Assembly: GCF_000219625.1 (NCBI RefSeq)
Contig: NC_018204.1
Location: 434,001 to 498,000, forward strand
Direction of reading: 5' to 3'
Length of the DNA stretch: 64,000 nucleotides
Source: Zymoseptoria tritici IPO323
Taxonomy: Eukaryota > Ascomycota > Dothideomycetes > Mycosphaerellales > Mycosphaerellaceae
Shown piece after piece: positions 11,285 through 21,380 of this stretch (within the stretch, counting starts at the first letter, position 1; the number at the start of each line of letters is the position of its first letter). The notes under the pieces were generated by a model. That model ran no database searches. It was not told the DNA's origin and saw only the letters and a program-made list of their open reading frames with translations. The translations under genes were made by a program, and so were the position numbers.

Positions 11285-11773
11285 TCACAGCTCCAGTCCT
11301 TGAGCCATTGTACGTTGCCCGACAACACATCTCCAGCAAAGGATGGAAATGGGGACAAGGAACATCAGCAGGATAATGAGGCACAGGAGCCACTTCCACC
11401 AGAGTCTTGCAGGTTCGTAATGCAGACGCGAAAATCCACTGCTCTCGTCCACGACGAACTCCTCCATCTCAGCGCGCAGTCCTCTCAGTTTCGCCGTCAA
11501 GCTTCGGTCCTTTTCTTTCAAGGACTGCTTGACGCCATCCATGTCCAAGATGCTAGAGACTTCGGCAAGATCGTTGTCGGAGATGTACTCTTGTCGCATT
11601 CTGTGGTTGAACAGGAGCATATCTGTACGCCTCGATAGTTGCGCCATAAGGCGCCGTGTGTCGTTGCGCTGGTCCTGGACAAGCTGAGCGACGTCTTGGA
11701 GATACTGGTACCTCGAAATCAGTATACGTTGATGGTCGAGAGCCGCGGCAGAGGGAGGGTCAGCTGCGTCCAT
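11285..11773 (-). CDS. 162-aa tail-anchored coiled-coil protein
   Basis: Unrecognised. The start chosen is the ATG at 11773 (MDAADPPSAAALDH); an upstream in-frame ATG at 11884 would add 37 residues of unlikely composition. Residues 13-110 are strongly helical with heptad-like spacing (ILISRYQYLQDVAQLVQDQ; SLKEKDRSLTAKLRGLRAEM). Residues 124-144 form a single hydrophobic segment (WKWLLCLIILLMFLVPISIL core) close to the C terminus, and about 18 residues follow. This is a tail-anchored topology: a cytosolic coiled coil held on a membrane. SNARE-like organisation is conceivable, but no SNARE layer residues can be made out. Opposite-strand frames are shorter. Confidence 0.6.
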   Translation of the reverse strand: MDAADPPSAAALDHQRILISRYQYLQDVAQLVQDQRNDTRRLMAQLSRRTDMLLFNHRMRQEYISDNDLAEVSSILDMDGVKQSLKEKDRSLTAKLRGLRAEMEEFVVDESSGFSRLHYEPARLWWKWLLCLIILLMFLVPISILCWRCVVGQRTMAQGLEL

Positions 11774-12449
11774 CGCGTCAATCTTGGCGGCAGAGGGATA
11801 TGCGATTGCAGCTATTTTGGAATGTGCAAGTTGAGCTCCGCAAGTGATTAATGTTTTTTTCCATCTCAGTGCAGCGAAAGACATCTCAGGCGTAGTGGTG
11901 GCAGGAACAAAGGAAAGGGAACAACAAAGACTGGTGGGTTGTTTGTTCAGTCTTTGCTCTGCATGCAGCGTTTACCGGATGCTCGCCTCGAATGCGCTTG
12001 GCCGCTTGTATTGCGATGCAACTAGATTTAACTTTGGTAGTCTCAAAGTTGAAAGGATCAAGTGAATCTGCAGGTGCGAAGCATTGGCGGTTCCGACTCG
12101 GCACCGCCAAAACTTCCATACCAGCCTTTCACTAATTGAGAATACGAATTGAGAATGGACTATCACAAACTCGGACATGTTGTTGCATCGTTGCCTCATT
12201 ATCACTCCGACTGGAGCAACGACTTCCAGCCTCTGAAGGGTAGCAATTGGTGAATGTGGCGACGCTTCCAAGACTTTTTTTAGTACAAGTGAAGGTATAA
12301 GACAAGGAACCGGACTTCGCGGCGGCAAGAGCAGAGAGATCGGATGATATCCGGCGAAGATCATCAGTTTCACTTTTCATTTTCTCTCCTTACTCTCTCA
12401 CCTCTCATCTCGACTCATCCCCTTGTCATCCGGTTATCAAACTTTCGAA

Positions 12450-12846
12450 ATGCCGCCGCCAAATCCTCACTTTCTCTCTCATCTCAGCGCACCGGCCAAA
12501 GCGCAGAGATCGCGAGTCGACGCGCGCAACAAGGCTATCGAGTCGAATACCACCAACCAAGACATCGCCGCGCTTTCCGATCAACTGCGTGCAATCACCA
12601 AAGGAGGGACAGCACCAAAAAAAAAGTCGTGCCCGGAGACCGGGTAAGCCGGGAAAAACCGGACACGAGCGATGGCCGCTTTGGTGCCGTAACAGACAGA
12701 AAACACACCTCAATCCGTCGTTGGTGGGGAGGGAATACTCGGCGGACGACGGGCCGCGTGCGAAGATGGATGCGGCCACGGCGATGGAGGATGGCGTGCA
12801 AAGGCGGCTGAGTCTCTTTGGAGCGGCTGAATCGGAGGAGGGTTGA
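12450..12846 (+). CDS. 114-aa small protein with an RVDxRNKAIE motif, two exons
   Basis: Unrecognised. Exon 12450-12643, a 52-bp intron 12644-12695 (GTAAGC donor, AACAG acceptor), exon 12696-12846. The start MPPPNPHFL lies 50-120 bases downstream of a pyrimidine-rich stretch. Exon 1 carries RVDARNKAIESN, nearly the same as RVDSRNKAIETN in the gene at 58.9 kb, so the two are probably diverged paralogs. Exon 2 is well-biased coding sequence (SLVGREYSADDGPRAKMDAA and on). The branch site is weak, so the junction is less certain than the exons. Likely a small soluble helical protein. Confidence 0.45.
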
Positions 12847-13539
12847 CAGGATTTCATACTGTTGAGCAGTGTAGCACGCTTGATGGAGGGTCGAATAGCT
12901 TCGATGGTGGGTTTCCGCAGTCGTTGACAGCACGCGCGAGTGCAGGGTGGAGAATATTGATAGGAGAGGGAGGTCAGCCGAGTGTGGTGTTTGAGAAGAG
13001 AACCTTGGGGGGAAAAAACAGGTGAGGCGTAGTCCGGAACTGGGCTCGATCAGATGCCACCAAGGAAGTGATGCTGGATTGGAGAGACCATGTTTGGTGA
13101 TCGGCGTAGGAGCAAAACGACCGCGTGGCCTATGGAGGAGCATAACGCTCTCGACGGCTCCGAACAGTTTGTGAAGGCTGGGAAGTGGGATTCGGTCTGC
13201 CGGAGGTTGAGGTCGAACGAGCTTGAGGTGCGGCAGTCCTTTACTGGATGAGCGCGGCGTGTTCAGATGGTTAGAGAGACTCGATCAAGATGTGCATGTC
13301 GGAGGACCGACGTTTCTTCTCTGGGTCGCAGACCTCCGTCCGCCCGCCCTCCGCTCCCGACTCCTACCAGATGCTGATGCGCCGATACCTTCACCTCACG
13401 CAAGATTTTTCCCTCCACATATCAAGCTGTCCAGTTCAAACTCTTTCTCATGGTCCATCCCGTCCAATTTCCCTCAACGTAACCTCAAGTCCAGTTGCGG
13501 ACAATATCCAACTGCTTCATGCCGTGAACCTCTTCCCTC
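12847..13539. other. intergenic, no supported gene
   Basis: Overlapping low-quality frames on both strands; no motif, repeat or consistent splice pair. Confidence 0.4.
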
Positions 13540-13950
13540 ACTTTTGTGACACGTACCCTCGAAGTCGCAACGTAGTGGACTTGGCCGACATCGTTGGCAC
13601 AGACTCCTACGGGATGATTGCATTGTTTCCCACCATTCTCAGCGAGGCCTCTGACGCCAGGACCTTGTGTTCAATCTTGTTGAAATTTGCGACCACGACG
13701 AGCGCAAACGCTCAATATCCTGCCAGAATTCTTGAAGGAAGCGATGGTGCCGGCGCAGCCGGTGATCATATAGGACTGGAAGGCAGCTGTGGTGATCGTG
13801 CCGTCCTGACCGATCGTGGTGCGGGCTGAGCAGGCAGCGTCACCGACAGATTCGTGGGACAGAGGTGGGGAGTACACGAAACACCGCAGCCGCTGGACGT
13901 TGGAGAGCCAAAGGAATCATGCTCTGCGAGAGAGTTGTTGTGTGGGCGAG
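13540..13950 (-). pseudogene. fragmented gene of unknown family
   Basis: Three successive minus-strand stretches in different frames look coding: CFVYSPPLSHESVGDAACSA continuing to TGCAGTIASFKN; then VVANFNKIEHKVLASEASL ending in TAG; then GVCANDVGQVHYVATSR followed by GGTACGT. Composition (Gly, Ala, Thr, spaced Cys) is that of a secreted or cell-surface protein, but no start or signal peptide can be assigned. No splice sites explain the frame changes, so I call it a frameshifted relic; a missed multi-exon gene is the alternative. Confidence 0.35.
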
Positions 13951-14432
13951 GGGAGAGGGAATGTTGATGGACGTTCACCTCCGCGAAACCAATGCAATCA
14001 ACGACTCTTTGTTTTGTCCAATCAATGTTGCTTCAACCCACTCTTGTGCACTTTGCAACCTTCTCGGTCATTGCTCTCCCTAGTCTGGCCATCCGGTTGA
14101 TCGCCCAGCGCTCTTCGCTCAGCAGCTCGCGACTGGCTGTCACGTTTGTCCCGCGCATCTTGCTCATTGATAGGATCGCTCCGTCTTTTCATCTGGCGGT
14201 CATTGCAAGAAGCGACTGCGCGCACTGTCCGACTCCTCTCCAGTCGCTGCCTCGCCTTGGGATATCAGAAAGCTTTGGAGAAGCATTCCTGCTCGATCGG
14301 AACATCGTCTTCGGCGGGTTCAGCGAGAGACTCCCTCGAAAAGATGTTCAGCACATGTATATGAGCTCACACACTCCACAAAGAACTCACTGGGCGCAGC
14401 CCAGAGGCTGCTCGTCTTGCATCGCTCCATGA

Positions 14433-14724
14433 TCACAGCTCTTCCTTACGGGCTCTTGTTTCTCGGTGCTCGCTGTTGCTTTGGCGCTGATGTCCACCTT
14501 CTAGGTAGACGCAGGATTCGAGCTTGCACTTCTTGCCGTGGTCGACGGAGGCTGCAGGGCAAAGGCCGGAGATCGGAAAAGGCGACGGTACCACGGGCTT
14601 GTCCGGCGCACATTCTATCGTAGAGTGGTCTGTAGGCCCAGTATCGTTCTCCGTCTTGGAAGAGCACAGTTCTCCGGGCGGATTGGTCGAACAAGTCGAA
14701 ACTGAAGCCGTTGTGGATGGTCAT
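14433..14724 (-). CDS. 83-aa small protein, two exons
   Basis: Unrecognised. Exon 14724-14592 (MTIHNGFSFDLFDQ start), a 40-bp intron 14591-14552 (GTACCG donor, CCCTGCAG acceptor), exon 14551-14433. The spliced reading joins RMCAGQAR to ASVDHGKKCKLESC and ends RETRARKEEL. Three cysteines and a hydrophilic, Lys/Glu-rich tail are visible; there is no signal peptide. The intron is at the lower limit of fungal intron length and has no clear branch site. Unspliced, exon 1 runs on in a Pro/Arg-rich frame that looks less natural. Confidence 0.4.
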
Positions 14725-15119
14725 CGCGGCGGTTGGTAATGACAATTCTGAGAGTGATGTCCGTGGTCGATCCGTCCGGCGTTGACGATTTGGGGAATAG
14801 GCTGCGAGATATGCATCAAAGGATGAGGTATGTCCAAGTTGTGAAGTGGTGAAGTTCTTGCCAACCTTGAGGTGCCATGTCTTTGTTTGGGCAGTCCGGA
14901 TGTTCGTGGGTATTAACCGACGACCCGGTTGATGGTGGAACTACATTCAGTCTTCTGAAATCTTGGAACGGAGACAAAATTCGGACAAACATGGAAGGTC
15001 TCAAGAATACATCACCAACAATCCACCAATGATTCCAAGAACCCCCCAACCGCAAAAGTCCTCCAACACACATTCTCATCATACCTCCTCCGTCCCGTCC
15101 GAAATTAGGCGCTGTCATC
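14725..15119. other. intergenic, nothing seen
   Basis: No coding stretch, repeat or motif that I can support between two minus-strand genes. Confidence 0.5.
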
Positions 15120-16133
15120 TCATTCCCTGACTCCAAAAAGCCACTCATCAATCTCCCGCTCCGAATCCTGCACCGCCCAAACCTCCCCATCATCCACCAC
15201 CTCCTGCTCCTCCCCATCATCCACTACCTCCTGCTCCTCCCCATCATCCACCACCTCCTCCTGCTCCCCATCCTCCGACTCCTGCAAACCACTCGCAAGC
15301 TCCCAATCCGCCCTCTCCACCTCCTCCCTCCTCCGTGCCCAAGCAACCTTCCCATCCTCACTGCGCGGTACGGAGAGAACGATACACCGACAGTAAATGC
15401 AGGGCAGATGCAACACCGCCTGCTCCGTGGTCAGGGTCGTCGCTTGGTGCAAATCTTCAAAGTCGCGGTATTGCTCGAAACATGTTTTGTGGACGGCGTT
15501 GTTGCATTGGAAGCAGGTCTTCTTGGCGGCACGAGGGGCGATGGGTGACGTGCAGATCATGCAACACATTTCCTCGTCGCGATCGTGCGATGGTGGTGAC
15601 GACGACGGCGACGACGACGACGATGATGGCATCGTTCGGGTGAGATCGACAGGCGGAAGTTGCGGGCGGTGCACACCCTTCCGCAGCGCCTCCCCTCTGA
15701 CGAGCATGGCGACCACGCCCCTCAGCTCACGCACCCATTGCAAGACGACTCTCCGCTGCTCGATGCCCACGGTCTCGGCGTGATGGCACCTGCGGCACAT
15801 CCAGTCCCGGACGATAGGGTGGAGGTATCGGGCGAGTTTGCGCTGGGACATGACGGACAGACGGTGGAGGTCTAGGGATGCTAGGTGGTCGACGGCTTTG
15901 AAGGATGGGGCTTGAGGCTGGAAGCGGGATCGCCTAGTGTTGCAGCAGACGCAGCGGGAGCGGTGGGGTTGGAGGAGATGAGTAAGGACGAGGTGGGTGG
16001 GTTTGGGCATTGAGGGTTGGCCGTGGTTGTGTCGTGGGGCTTGGAAGTGTGGGAGAAGTGTCGATTCCAGAAGCCGGATGTGGTCGAGGAGGTCTTCGTC
16101 GCTGATTAGAGACGGGCAGGATGTAGTGGGCAT
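15120..16133 (-). CDS. 337-aa protein with a PHD/RING-like C4-H-C3 zinc site
   Basis: Start taken at the ATG at 16133 (MPTTSCPSLISDEDLL); a longer frame from 16301 adds 56 residues of unlikely composition. A cross-brace zinc pattern is visible: C191-x2-C194-x12-C207-x2-C210-x4-H215-x2-C218-x26-C245-x2-C248, the C4HC3 spacing shared by PHD and RING-variant fingers. A second Cys/His-rich part lies upstream (CVCC at 61-64, CRRCHH at 103-108). Between them is a Ser/Pro run. The C-terminal 60 residues are acidic, with three copies of DGEEQEVVD encoded by a 27-bp tandem repeat near 15185-15265. A role in ubiquitin ligation or chromatin reading would fit the fold, but the key Trp of histone-binding PHD fingers is not evident. 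Confidence 0.68.
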   Translation of the reverse strand: MPTTSCPSLISDEDLLDHIRLLESTLLPHFQAPRHNHGQPSMPKPTHLVLTHLLQPHRSRCVCCNTRRSRFQPQAPSFKAVDHLASLDLHRLSVMSQRKLARYLHPIVRDWMCRRCHHAETVGIEQRRVVLQWVRELRGVVAMLVRGEALRKGVHRPQLPPVDLTRTMPSSSSSSPSSSPPSHDRDEEMCCMICTSPIAPRAAKKTCFQCNNAVHKTCFEQYRDFEDLHQATTLTTEQAVLHLPCIYCRCIVLSVPRSEDGKVAWARRREEVERADWELASGLQESEDGEQEEVVDDGEEQEVVDDGEEQEVVDDGEVWAVQDSEREIDEWLFGVRE

Positions 16134-16520
16134 GGTGATCGGGTGTTGTCGTTGTGAGGTCCTGGTGGCTTTGAGATGTTGCCGCTGGGAAGGGTCCGCT
16201 TTTGAATTTTTCTCGGACGTCGAATGCAAGAGCTCAACCATATGGCAGCATGGTGAGAGGAAGAGGTTTATCAACAGACCAGAAGAAATGCCATTTTTCA
16301 AGTCGGAGCCGGTCAGGAGTATTCCTGCTGGCAGTAGAGCAGGGGTTCAGAATCAGGATTCACGGTGGCAGCATTGCTGCTGCCGCGGGTAGCTGCTTGC
16401 ATCCCGTAGGTGGGTGGTTGGTGATCAGACCGGGGGACCAAGAGAAAAGCAAAAGGAATTGAGAAGTGCTGGAACCCAGCAAGCCGTGGCGCGATGTATA
16501 TCTTTCTGCGTGAGTGATGG
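16134..16520. other. intergenic
   Basis: No supported gene. A short run of alternating CGAATCCG/AATCC units lies at about 16560-16600 just beyond. Confidence 0.45.
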
Positions 16521-16522
16521 AT

Positions 16523-17391
16523 TATTGCCGCAAGATCGATGGATGAGAATCCGTCCGGATCCAAACCCGAATCCGAATCACGATACGAATCCGAACCCGC
16601 TTGCCAGCGTGGCTGGACTTTTCCTGAACGCTTCCATTGATAATCATGTCATGCCCGGCGTCTCGCATGTCGTATAGAAGTCCCACTCCATTCATCATCC
16701 GGTTTGGTGATGAGGTGACAGATCTGCCGTTCGAGGACTTGTACGCGACCTTCGCATCGACAATTCGTTTGTCGGCGTCCACATCCCAATCCTTTCGACA
16801 GTGCCCCGGGACCAAGTCTTTGGCCTTTGTAGACCGTCGAGAAAGTGCCCTCGCTAATGCGGGTGCTCAATCGACACTGTTGCTTGATGTTCTTGAAGCG
16901 ACAAGAGCATGAACCTCCCTCCAGTTGGTCCAGCGTAGAGTAATTCGCCGGCTCAGGAAATGATATCGATGAAATCGAAACGAGCTCTTGATTGCAACGC
17001 TGACGGCCTCCTGCGCGGTAACAGCGCCTGCGATGCAGTACAGATTGAACGCAACCCAGAAGACGACATTGGAACCATTGGTCGAGGATTTGAGGCGTGT
17101 GAGGTCGAGCGCCGACATGCCCGCGTTGTGGAAGGACATCTTTTGCCAGAGTTTGAGCGAAATCATGAAGTTGTCCACGAAAGTGCCGCGAATGTCTCAT
17201 CACCAGCATCTCGTCCAGTGGTGCCATCTTCGTTCCTCGTAGTGCGGATGTTGGCGCTGGAGCTGGTATAGATGACTGTGAAGAGTCAGCGTTAGGGTTG
17301 AGCGTTTGAGGCGCATCGATGAGACTGCTTGTTCGCGGCTTAGCAGGTTGGGTGGTCCTGTGGAAAATGCTGTCAACGTCCATATCTGGAA
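16523..17391 (-). pseudogene. probable frameshifted gene with a protein-kinase glycine loop
   Basis: Minus-strand coding signal moves between frames. The first part starts MDVDSIFHRTTQPAKPRTSS. A middle part in another frame reads NVVFWVAFNLYCIAGAVTAQ, a hydrophobic helix followed by EAVSVAIKSSF. The first frame then resumes with FPEPANYSTLDQLEGGS and RISEGTFSTVYKGQ (16861-16823), which matches the kinase nucleotide-binding loop IGxGxFGxVYKG at most positions. Downstream a third frame reads WDVDADKRIVDAKVAYKSSN. No VAIK lysine or HRD/DFG motif can be placed. No splice pairs account for the shifts, so it is most simply a decayed kinase-domain gene. Confidence 0.42.
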
Positions 17392-17613
17392 AAGAGAGAG
17401 CACGCTTGAAGCACCGGCAAGCTTTCAAAAGCGGACGACGACCGGTAACGCCACTTCAAGCACCCAAGGCCAGACTTCCAAGTTGTTCAATTCCGCTCTC
17501 AGTCCTTCCATTTCTTCACTACTGCAATACTTCTCCGCAACTCCGGAATGTGACTCCTCCAAACGCGACCTCCGAAGCATTCATTCTCCCTTGATGAATC
17601 GTCCCTCTCCACA

Positions 17614-17799
17614 TTAGCATGGCAAGCTGCACCGCAGACCCTCCTTCGCCTCTCCTCCGCTTCTCCTCGACCCTTCTCGGACCGCGAGCGCGAGCGCTAT
17701 GACCGAGTCTCTCTCATCAAATGGCAGATTCGAAAGCGCATTGATGCGCTCGTCCCTCGGACTGACGGCCAGGATGATGGAGTGAACTTCGGAAGACAT
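17614..17799 (-). CDS. 61-aa small protein or last exon
   Basis: Unrecognised. The frame opens at an ATG in good context (MSSEVHSIILAVSPRDERIN) and runs, with strong codon bias, through LPFDERDSVIALALAV to a basic Gly-rich tail. Upstream on the same strand a coding-like acidic stretch (EEAEEDIISKFSASGALQ) lies in another frame, so this may be the final exon of a longer gene. No domain is visible. Confidence 0.38.
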   Translation of the reverse strand: MSSEVHSIILAVSPRDERINALSNLPFDERDSVIALALAVREGSRRSGGEAKEGLRCSLPC

Positions 17800-18336
17800 G
17801 ATGGAATAAGAAGGGTGGCACGAAGATCGCGAATGTTTCATCTGGGTGGTGATGGGTGGTGGGTGGTGGAAGATTCTGGGAGAGAGCGTATGTGACATCA
17901 AAGGGAGAGGGTCGTGATGCACTGTTCGCTGGTGGGGAGGATGCCTGGTTGGCTCCTCTTTGCAAGGCACCGGACGCGGAAAATTTGCTGATTATGTCCT
18001 CCTCCGCCTCCTCCGAGTGATGATTGTACTCCAAACCTGCGTGTGTTCTTCGGTCTCCACGGACTTTGTTCTCCTCTCCAGCTGCTGACTTCTGGTTGTT
18101 TTGGTGCGCGTGTTGCAGATTTTGTGTCCTTTTCGACGAGGGCGGAGGCAACAAATCGAGTGCGACATGGTGTGGTTAGGTGATGGTATCGGCAATCGTT
18201 TTTGTTCGTGATTTGTCTTTCTCCGAGTCCGGCGCGCCAGTTGAAGAGAAGCGCGGGCGCAGTAGGCGCCTTGAATGTTGGTCCTAGCAGCTGATCCGTT
18301 TAGCACAGACAAGAGAAATACTCTCGCCAAAACGGA
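17800..18336. other. intergenic or upstream exons of the 17.7-kb gene
   Basis: Two open frames on the minus strand (starting near 18170 with MSHSICCLRPRRKGHK, and an alternative with GEENKVRGDRRTHAG) are coding-like but conflict. I cannot choose between them. Confidence 0.3.
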
Positions 18337-19008
18337 CTACTGCCTGTTGATCTGCCTTTGCTCGATTTCCGCGATCTTCGAGTTGACGGGCTCAGGATCG
18401 CAGCAAAAGGACTGACATTTGTTTCGGGCTGCTTGTTCTCCTCCGCAATCTTGTCGAGCGGCTCGTCTCTCCACTGCTACCTCGTACAGAATGAGCCTGA
18501 AAGCGTGCGGAGCGAGCAAAGGTGTATTCCTCAAAGCTGCGTATCCGTCGACGAGCACAGCTAGGTGTGCAGGTAGCCCTTGAGGCGAACCCGAGTCTGA
18601 TAGTCTCCAGGTCAGCGTGCTGAGCTGTGATCAAAGTCAGTTGCGTCCACTTCACAATCGTAAGGCGAACATCGAGAACTTACCCCTCCGAGGAGCAGCG
18701 TTTGGGTAATCTTCCAACTTTGCTTTTGAGTGAGACGCGTTTCCGTAATTGACGGCGCCGGGCGTGTTATCTGCGTGTTGGCGGTGGAGATTTCTGAGAA
18801 GGCCAGGGGGCAGCCAGAGTGAGGTGCAGACGACACCAAGTGGCCGGAGAATGGTCTCCAACATGCACTTGGCTCTTGCGGGAAGAAGAGATGAAGGAAA
18901 TGGCTTGAAGACTTGGTCGCCAGGATGAGCTTGGCTTATAGTCTCCGATCGAGGCTTGTCGCCAACTCTTCGTCCCCAGATCTCCTCTTCGGCCAATCTC
19001 CATCGCAT
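18337..19008 (-). CDS. 189-aa protein, three exons, unknown function
   Basis: Unrecognised. Exons 19008-18837, 18793-18684 and 18624-18337. The second intron (18683-18625, 59 bp) is convincing: GTAAGT donor, AACTGAC branch, TCACAG acceptor, and it alone joins TQTLLLGG to LSTLTWRLSDSGSPQGLPA in frame. The first intron (18836-18794) is only 43 bp with a GTGTCG donor and is less certain. The last exon is the clearest coding part: VLVDGYAALRNTPLL, then a cysteine group and a helical tail ending KIAEIEQRQINRQ. No membrane segment. Either adjacent frame of the last exon also lacks stops for part of its length, but its codon use is poorer. Confidence 0.45.
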
Positions 19009-19618
19009 ATCTCATTTCTCCGCCATTTCCGTCTTCGCCGTCCCGGCAATTTTCATCGCGTATCTCATTCCGCCGTCTTGTCCATCTTCGCCGCGCATCT
19101 TATCCGATCAGCTTGCGCCCATCTCTTGCGCCGACGTCCTCCGCCTATTCGTTCGAGTCACCTCCTTTGTCCACTTTCACTTTCCTTTGCTGCTGGGCCC
19201 TTCTCCTTTCGCATTCTCCTCTGCCTGCATTCCCTCGCATACCTCCTCTCCTACTCCTCCGTCCATAGTCAAGTTCCCGGATCCAGCGAAAGACCTTCCG
19301 AGGTCTTCAGAGGTGAATGGAATGTGTGCAAAGTCGTCGTCATGGGTCAGTGGGGTCCCAATGCTTGCCCGCTTGCTGGTTGGATGGGAATGGTTATGTT
19401 GTCTCGCGGAGGTAAAATAAGTTGGAGTGAGCGTGATGAGGCTGCGTACTTGCGGAAAGCTTGAGAGAGGATGGAGAGGAGCGCGAGATGTAGCGGTACC
19501 AATCGACGAGGGAGATGGAAAGTACCAAAGGCGTCGGCGGAACGAGCGACGGCAGGCACCTTAAGCAGGCGGGGCAAGTGGGCTGTGAAGTTGCTGGATC
19601 ACGCCAAGGACGAATTGT
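19009..19618. other. intergenic, no supported gene
   Basis: A plus-strand frame at 18956-19420 is open but rich in Phe/Pro/Ser with no motif; a minus-strand frame near 19480 reads LALLSILSQAFRKYAASS. Neither is convincing. Confidence 0.35.
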
Positions 19619-19920
19619 GGCCTAAGGCCTCAGTAAAATGTGGTATGCTCCTCATACAAAGTATACCACATTTTATGAACTCGTACACATAGTAGTTAAT
19701 ATTGGTGCCAATCTCTTCGGTAGATACTGCAGATAGGTTGCATTACAAAACAAATCTGGAATACGGGCGGGGAGTCGAGTACTAACGAAATGTGGTACAC
19801 TTGGAAGAAGTCAGAATGTGGCCTGAGGCCTCCACAAAATGTGGTAACGTCAAATGTTGACGACGGTTTGCCTCAGGCTGCCTCGGAAGCTTGTCGGCGC
19901 TCAAACAGCGCCGACAAGCC
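19619..19920. repeat. cluster of short inverted and direct repeats (GGCCTNAGGCC, AAATGTGGTA, two hairpins)
   Basis: Within 300 bp: GGCCTAAGGCC at 19619-19629 and GGCCTGAGGCC at 19820-19830, each followed within a few bases by AAAATGTGGTA; a further GAAATGTGGTAC at 19787; a 13-bp inverted repeat TAAAATGTGGTAT / ATACCACATTTTA (19634-19646 and 19663-19675); and a perfect 13-bp hairpin GCTTGTCGGCGCT / AGCGCCGACAAGC with a 5-base loop (19889-19919). This could be a degraded miniature transposon or a cluster of protein-binding sites. Confidence 0.7.
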
Positions 19921-20282
19921 TTAGGTAAGCTTTGTCTCAGATCGTCCCGACAGTCGCTCGTCTCGTCCAGCCCTGATCTCTCCTCATCAATGCCCGAGTC
20001 CTCATTCACAACAACAACCCGAGCTCCAGGTCTCCAGACTTGACTCCCACGCAATTGAATTATTCTCCATGGCACCTCACCGTATCCGCCGCCTCCGCCT
20101 CCTCGCCCACCCGGCCGACTGATCTCTACCACCCTCCTTTCACACTTCTCCGCCTCGATCCCCTCCACCCATTCGTCGGCTACGACATCACCGAGCAACA
20201 TGACCTTTCGCAACCAAGGAAGTGCAGAAGACGGAGCAATCATCATAGTGGTGCCTCTCGATACCGAAAGAATGAAGATCAA
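19782..20282 (-). CDS. 166-aa hypothetical protein
   Basis: Unrecognised. The frame reads VMLLGDVVADEWVEGIEAEK, then a Gly run (RPGGRGGGGGGYGEVPWRI), then VVVVNEDSGIDEERSG and a Cys-containing basic end. ATGs at 20282 and 20243 are possible. The last 45 residues run across the hairpin cluster at 19.8-19.9 kb and look less natural, so the true end may be an upstream splice. A plus-strand relic overlaps its start. Composition favours a real protein, but nothing assigns a function. Confidence 0.33.
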   Translation of the reverse strand: MIFILSVSRGTTMMIAPSSALPWLRKVMLLGDVVADEWVEGIEAEKCERRVVEISRPGGRGGGGGGYGEVPWRIIQLRGSQVWRPGARVVVVNEDSGIDEERSGLDETSDCRDDLRQSLPKACRRCLSADKLPRQPEANRRQHLTLPHFVEASGHILTSSKCTTFR

Positions 20283-21380
20283 ACTCTAAGCATGGGGCGT
20301 TGGATCATACGACGCGGACACAACACCGGTATATTCATAGCCAGAGCCTCGATGTTCGCTTCGACGAGGCGCTCTAACGAGTGGATGGACGGAGTACGAC
20401 GGCGATCATGGCGGCGAAATGCTGTTGCACTCGTCTTCTGCGTTCGGGCTGCGCGGCTAGCCAGATTTCCGCCCAGTTCACTTCTGTGCAGAAATCACAG
20501 CGGGTCCATCGCCGAGCTCTTACTACACCCACACCTACACCCACTTCGACCGGTCCACTTCATGCGCCCAAAGGCTTCGCGTTCGAGTGGCTGTTGACTC
20601 GAAACCACTACTTAACCCAATTGACTTCGACGGCGGCAATGTCAAAGTCGTGGTGCGAGCATGGTGGATCGCACGCCAGAAGTCCAGCTCCTAGCGCTCC
20701 CCCTCCAGCTGGCACTTCCGAAGCCATCGTTCGCAAACCACCCTAATCTCCGCTCGGCAAAGGCTCGAATCTCAGCAACAGGACAACGTTAGTGCACAGA
20801 AGGCATGTCCGCCTTGGTGTTCTTACTGGACCCCGTCAACTTACCGGCTAGCAGGAGTCCAGACATCCGGACGATATTGCGAAGATCTACAAACTCGTCG
20901 GCACTGTGCTGCTGAAGCAAGAGACTCCTGAGGCAATGAGCACGGTCGAGGGAAATTGGAGTATAACACTTCGCTCCCGTTTTCGCCGCCGAACACGCCA
21001 GATCCTCCTGGCTCCACGATGAGAACAACTTCAGCTTTGGCAAGTCCTTCTGGTCGCACGATGACAAAGACGCCTACTACGCTCACCCACCAACAACACA
21101 TCTACGTCTCGTTTGAGGAGAAACTTCTCGACCACAACTTCGGCGGCTACCACATTCGCATCTTCGCAAGTGAACAGAAAAGCCGTGGAGGTGTTTTACT
21201 GCAGCGCCTCTTGCGTCTGGCAACACTGTCGCTCCGAAGGTAGATGTTATGGCGCTTGGTCCCATGACCGATGGAGGATGGCACCATGTCCTGCTGTTTG
21301 ACGATCTCCTTCGCAATCTTCCCACGGTATGCTGCGACAATTCTTCGAGAGAAATCTCTCGATGCTCACCGCTGTATAGC
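20199..21380 (+). pseudogene. decayed gene of unknown family with repeated stop codons and frameshifts
   Basis: From the ATG at 20199 (MTFRNQGSAEDGAIIIVV) one frame stays open for about 240 codons apart from four stops. The text around them stays protein-like: RMKIKL-stop-AWGVGSYDADTTPVYS-stop-PEPRCS, GLRG-stop-PDFRPVHFCAEITAG, then LLNPIDFDGGNVKVVVRAWW before another stop. Each stop could be a CAA/CAG or TGG changed by one transition. Further on, coding pieces shift frame: DDIAKIYKLVGTVLLKQETP, NNFSFGKSFWSHDDKDAYYA, HIYVSFEEKLLDHNFGGYHI, and PKVDVMALGPMTDGGWHHVL. The family is not recognised. Confidence 0.42.

Noticed and set aside
14433..14444. C-terminal KEEL of the 83-aa protein as an ER-retention signal
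   Set aside because: The protein has no signal peptide, so retention in the ER lumen is unlikely; the match is only four residues.
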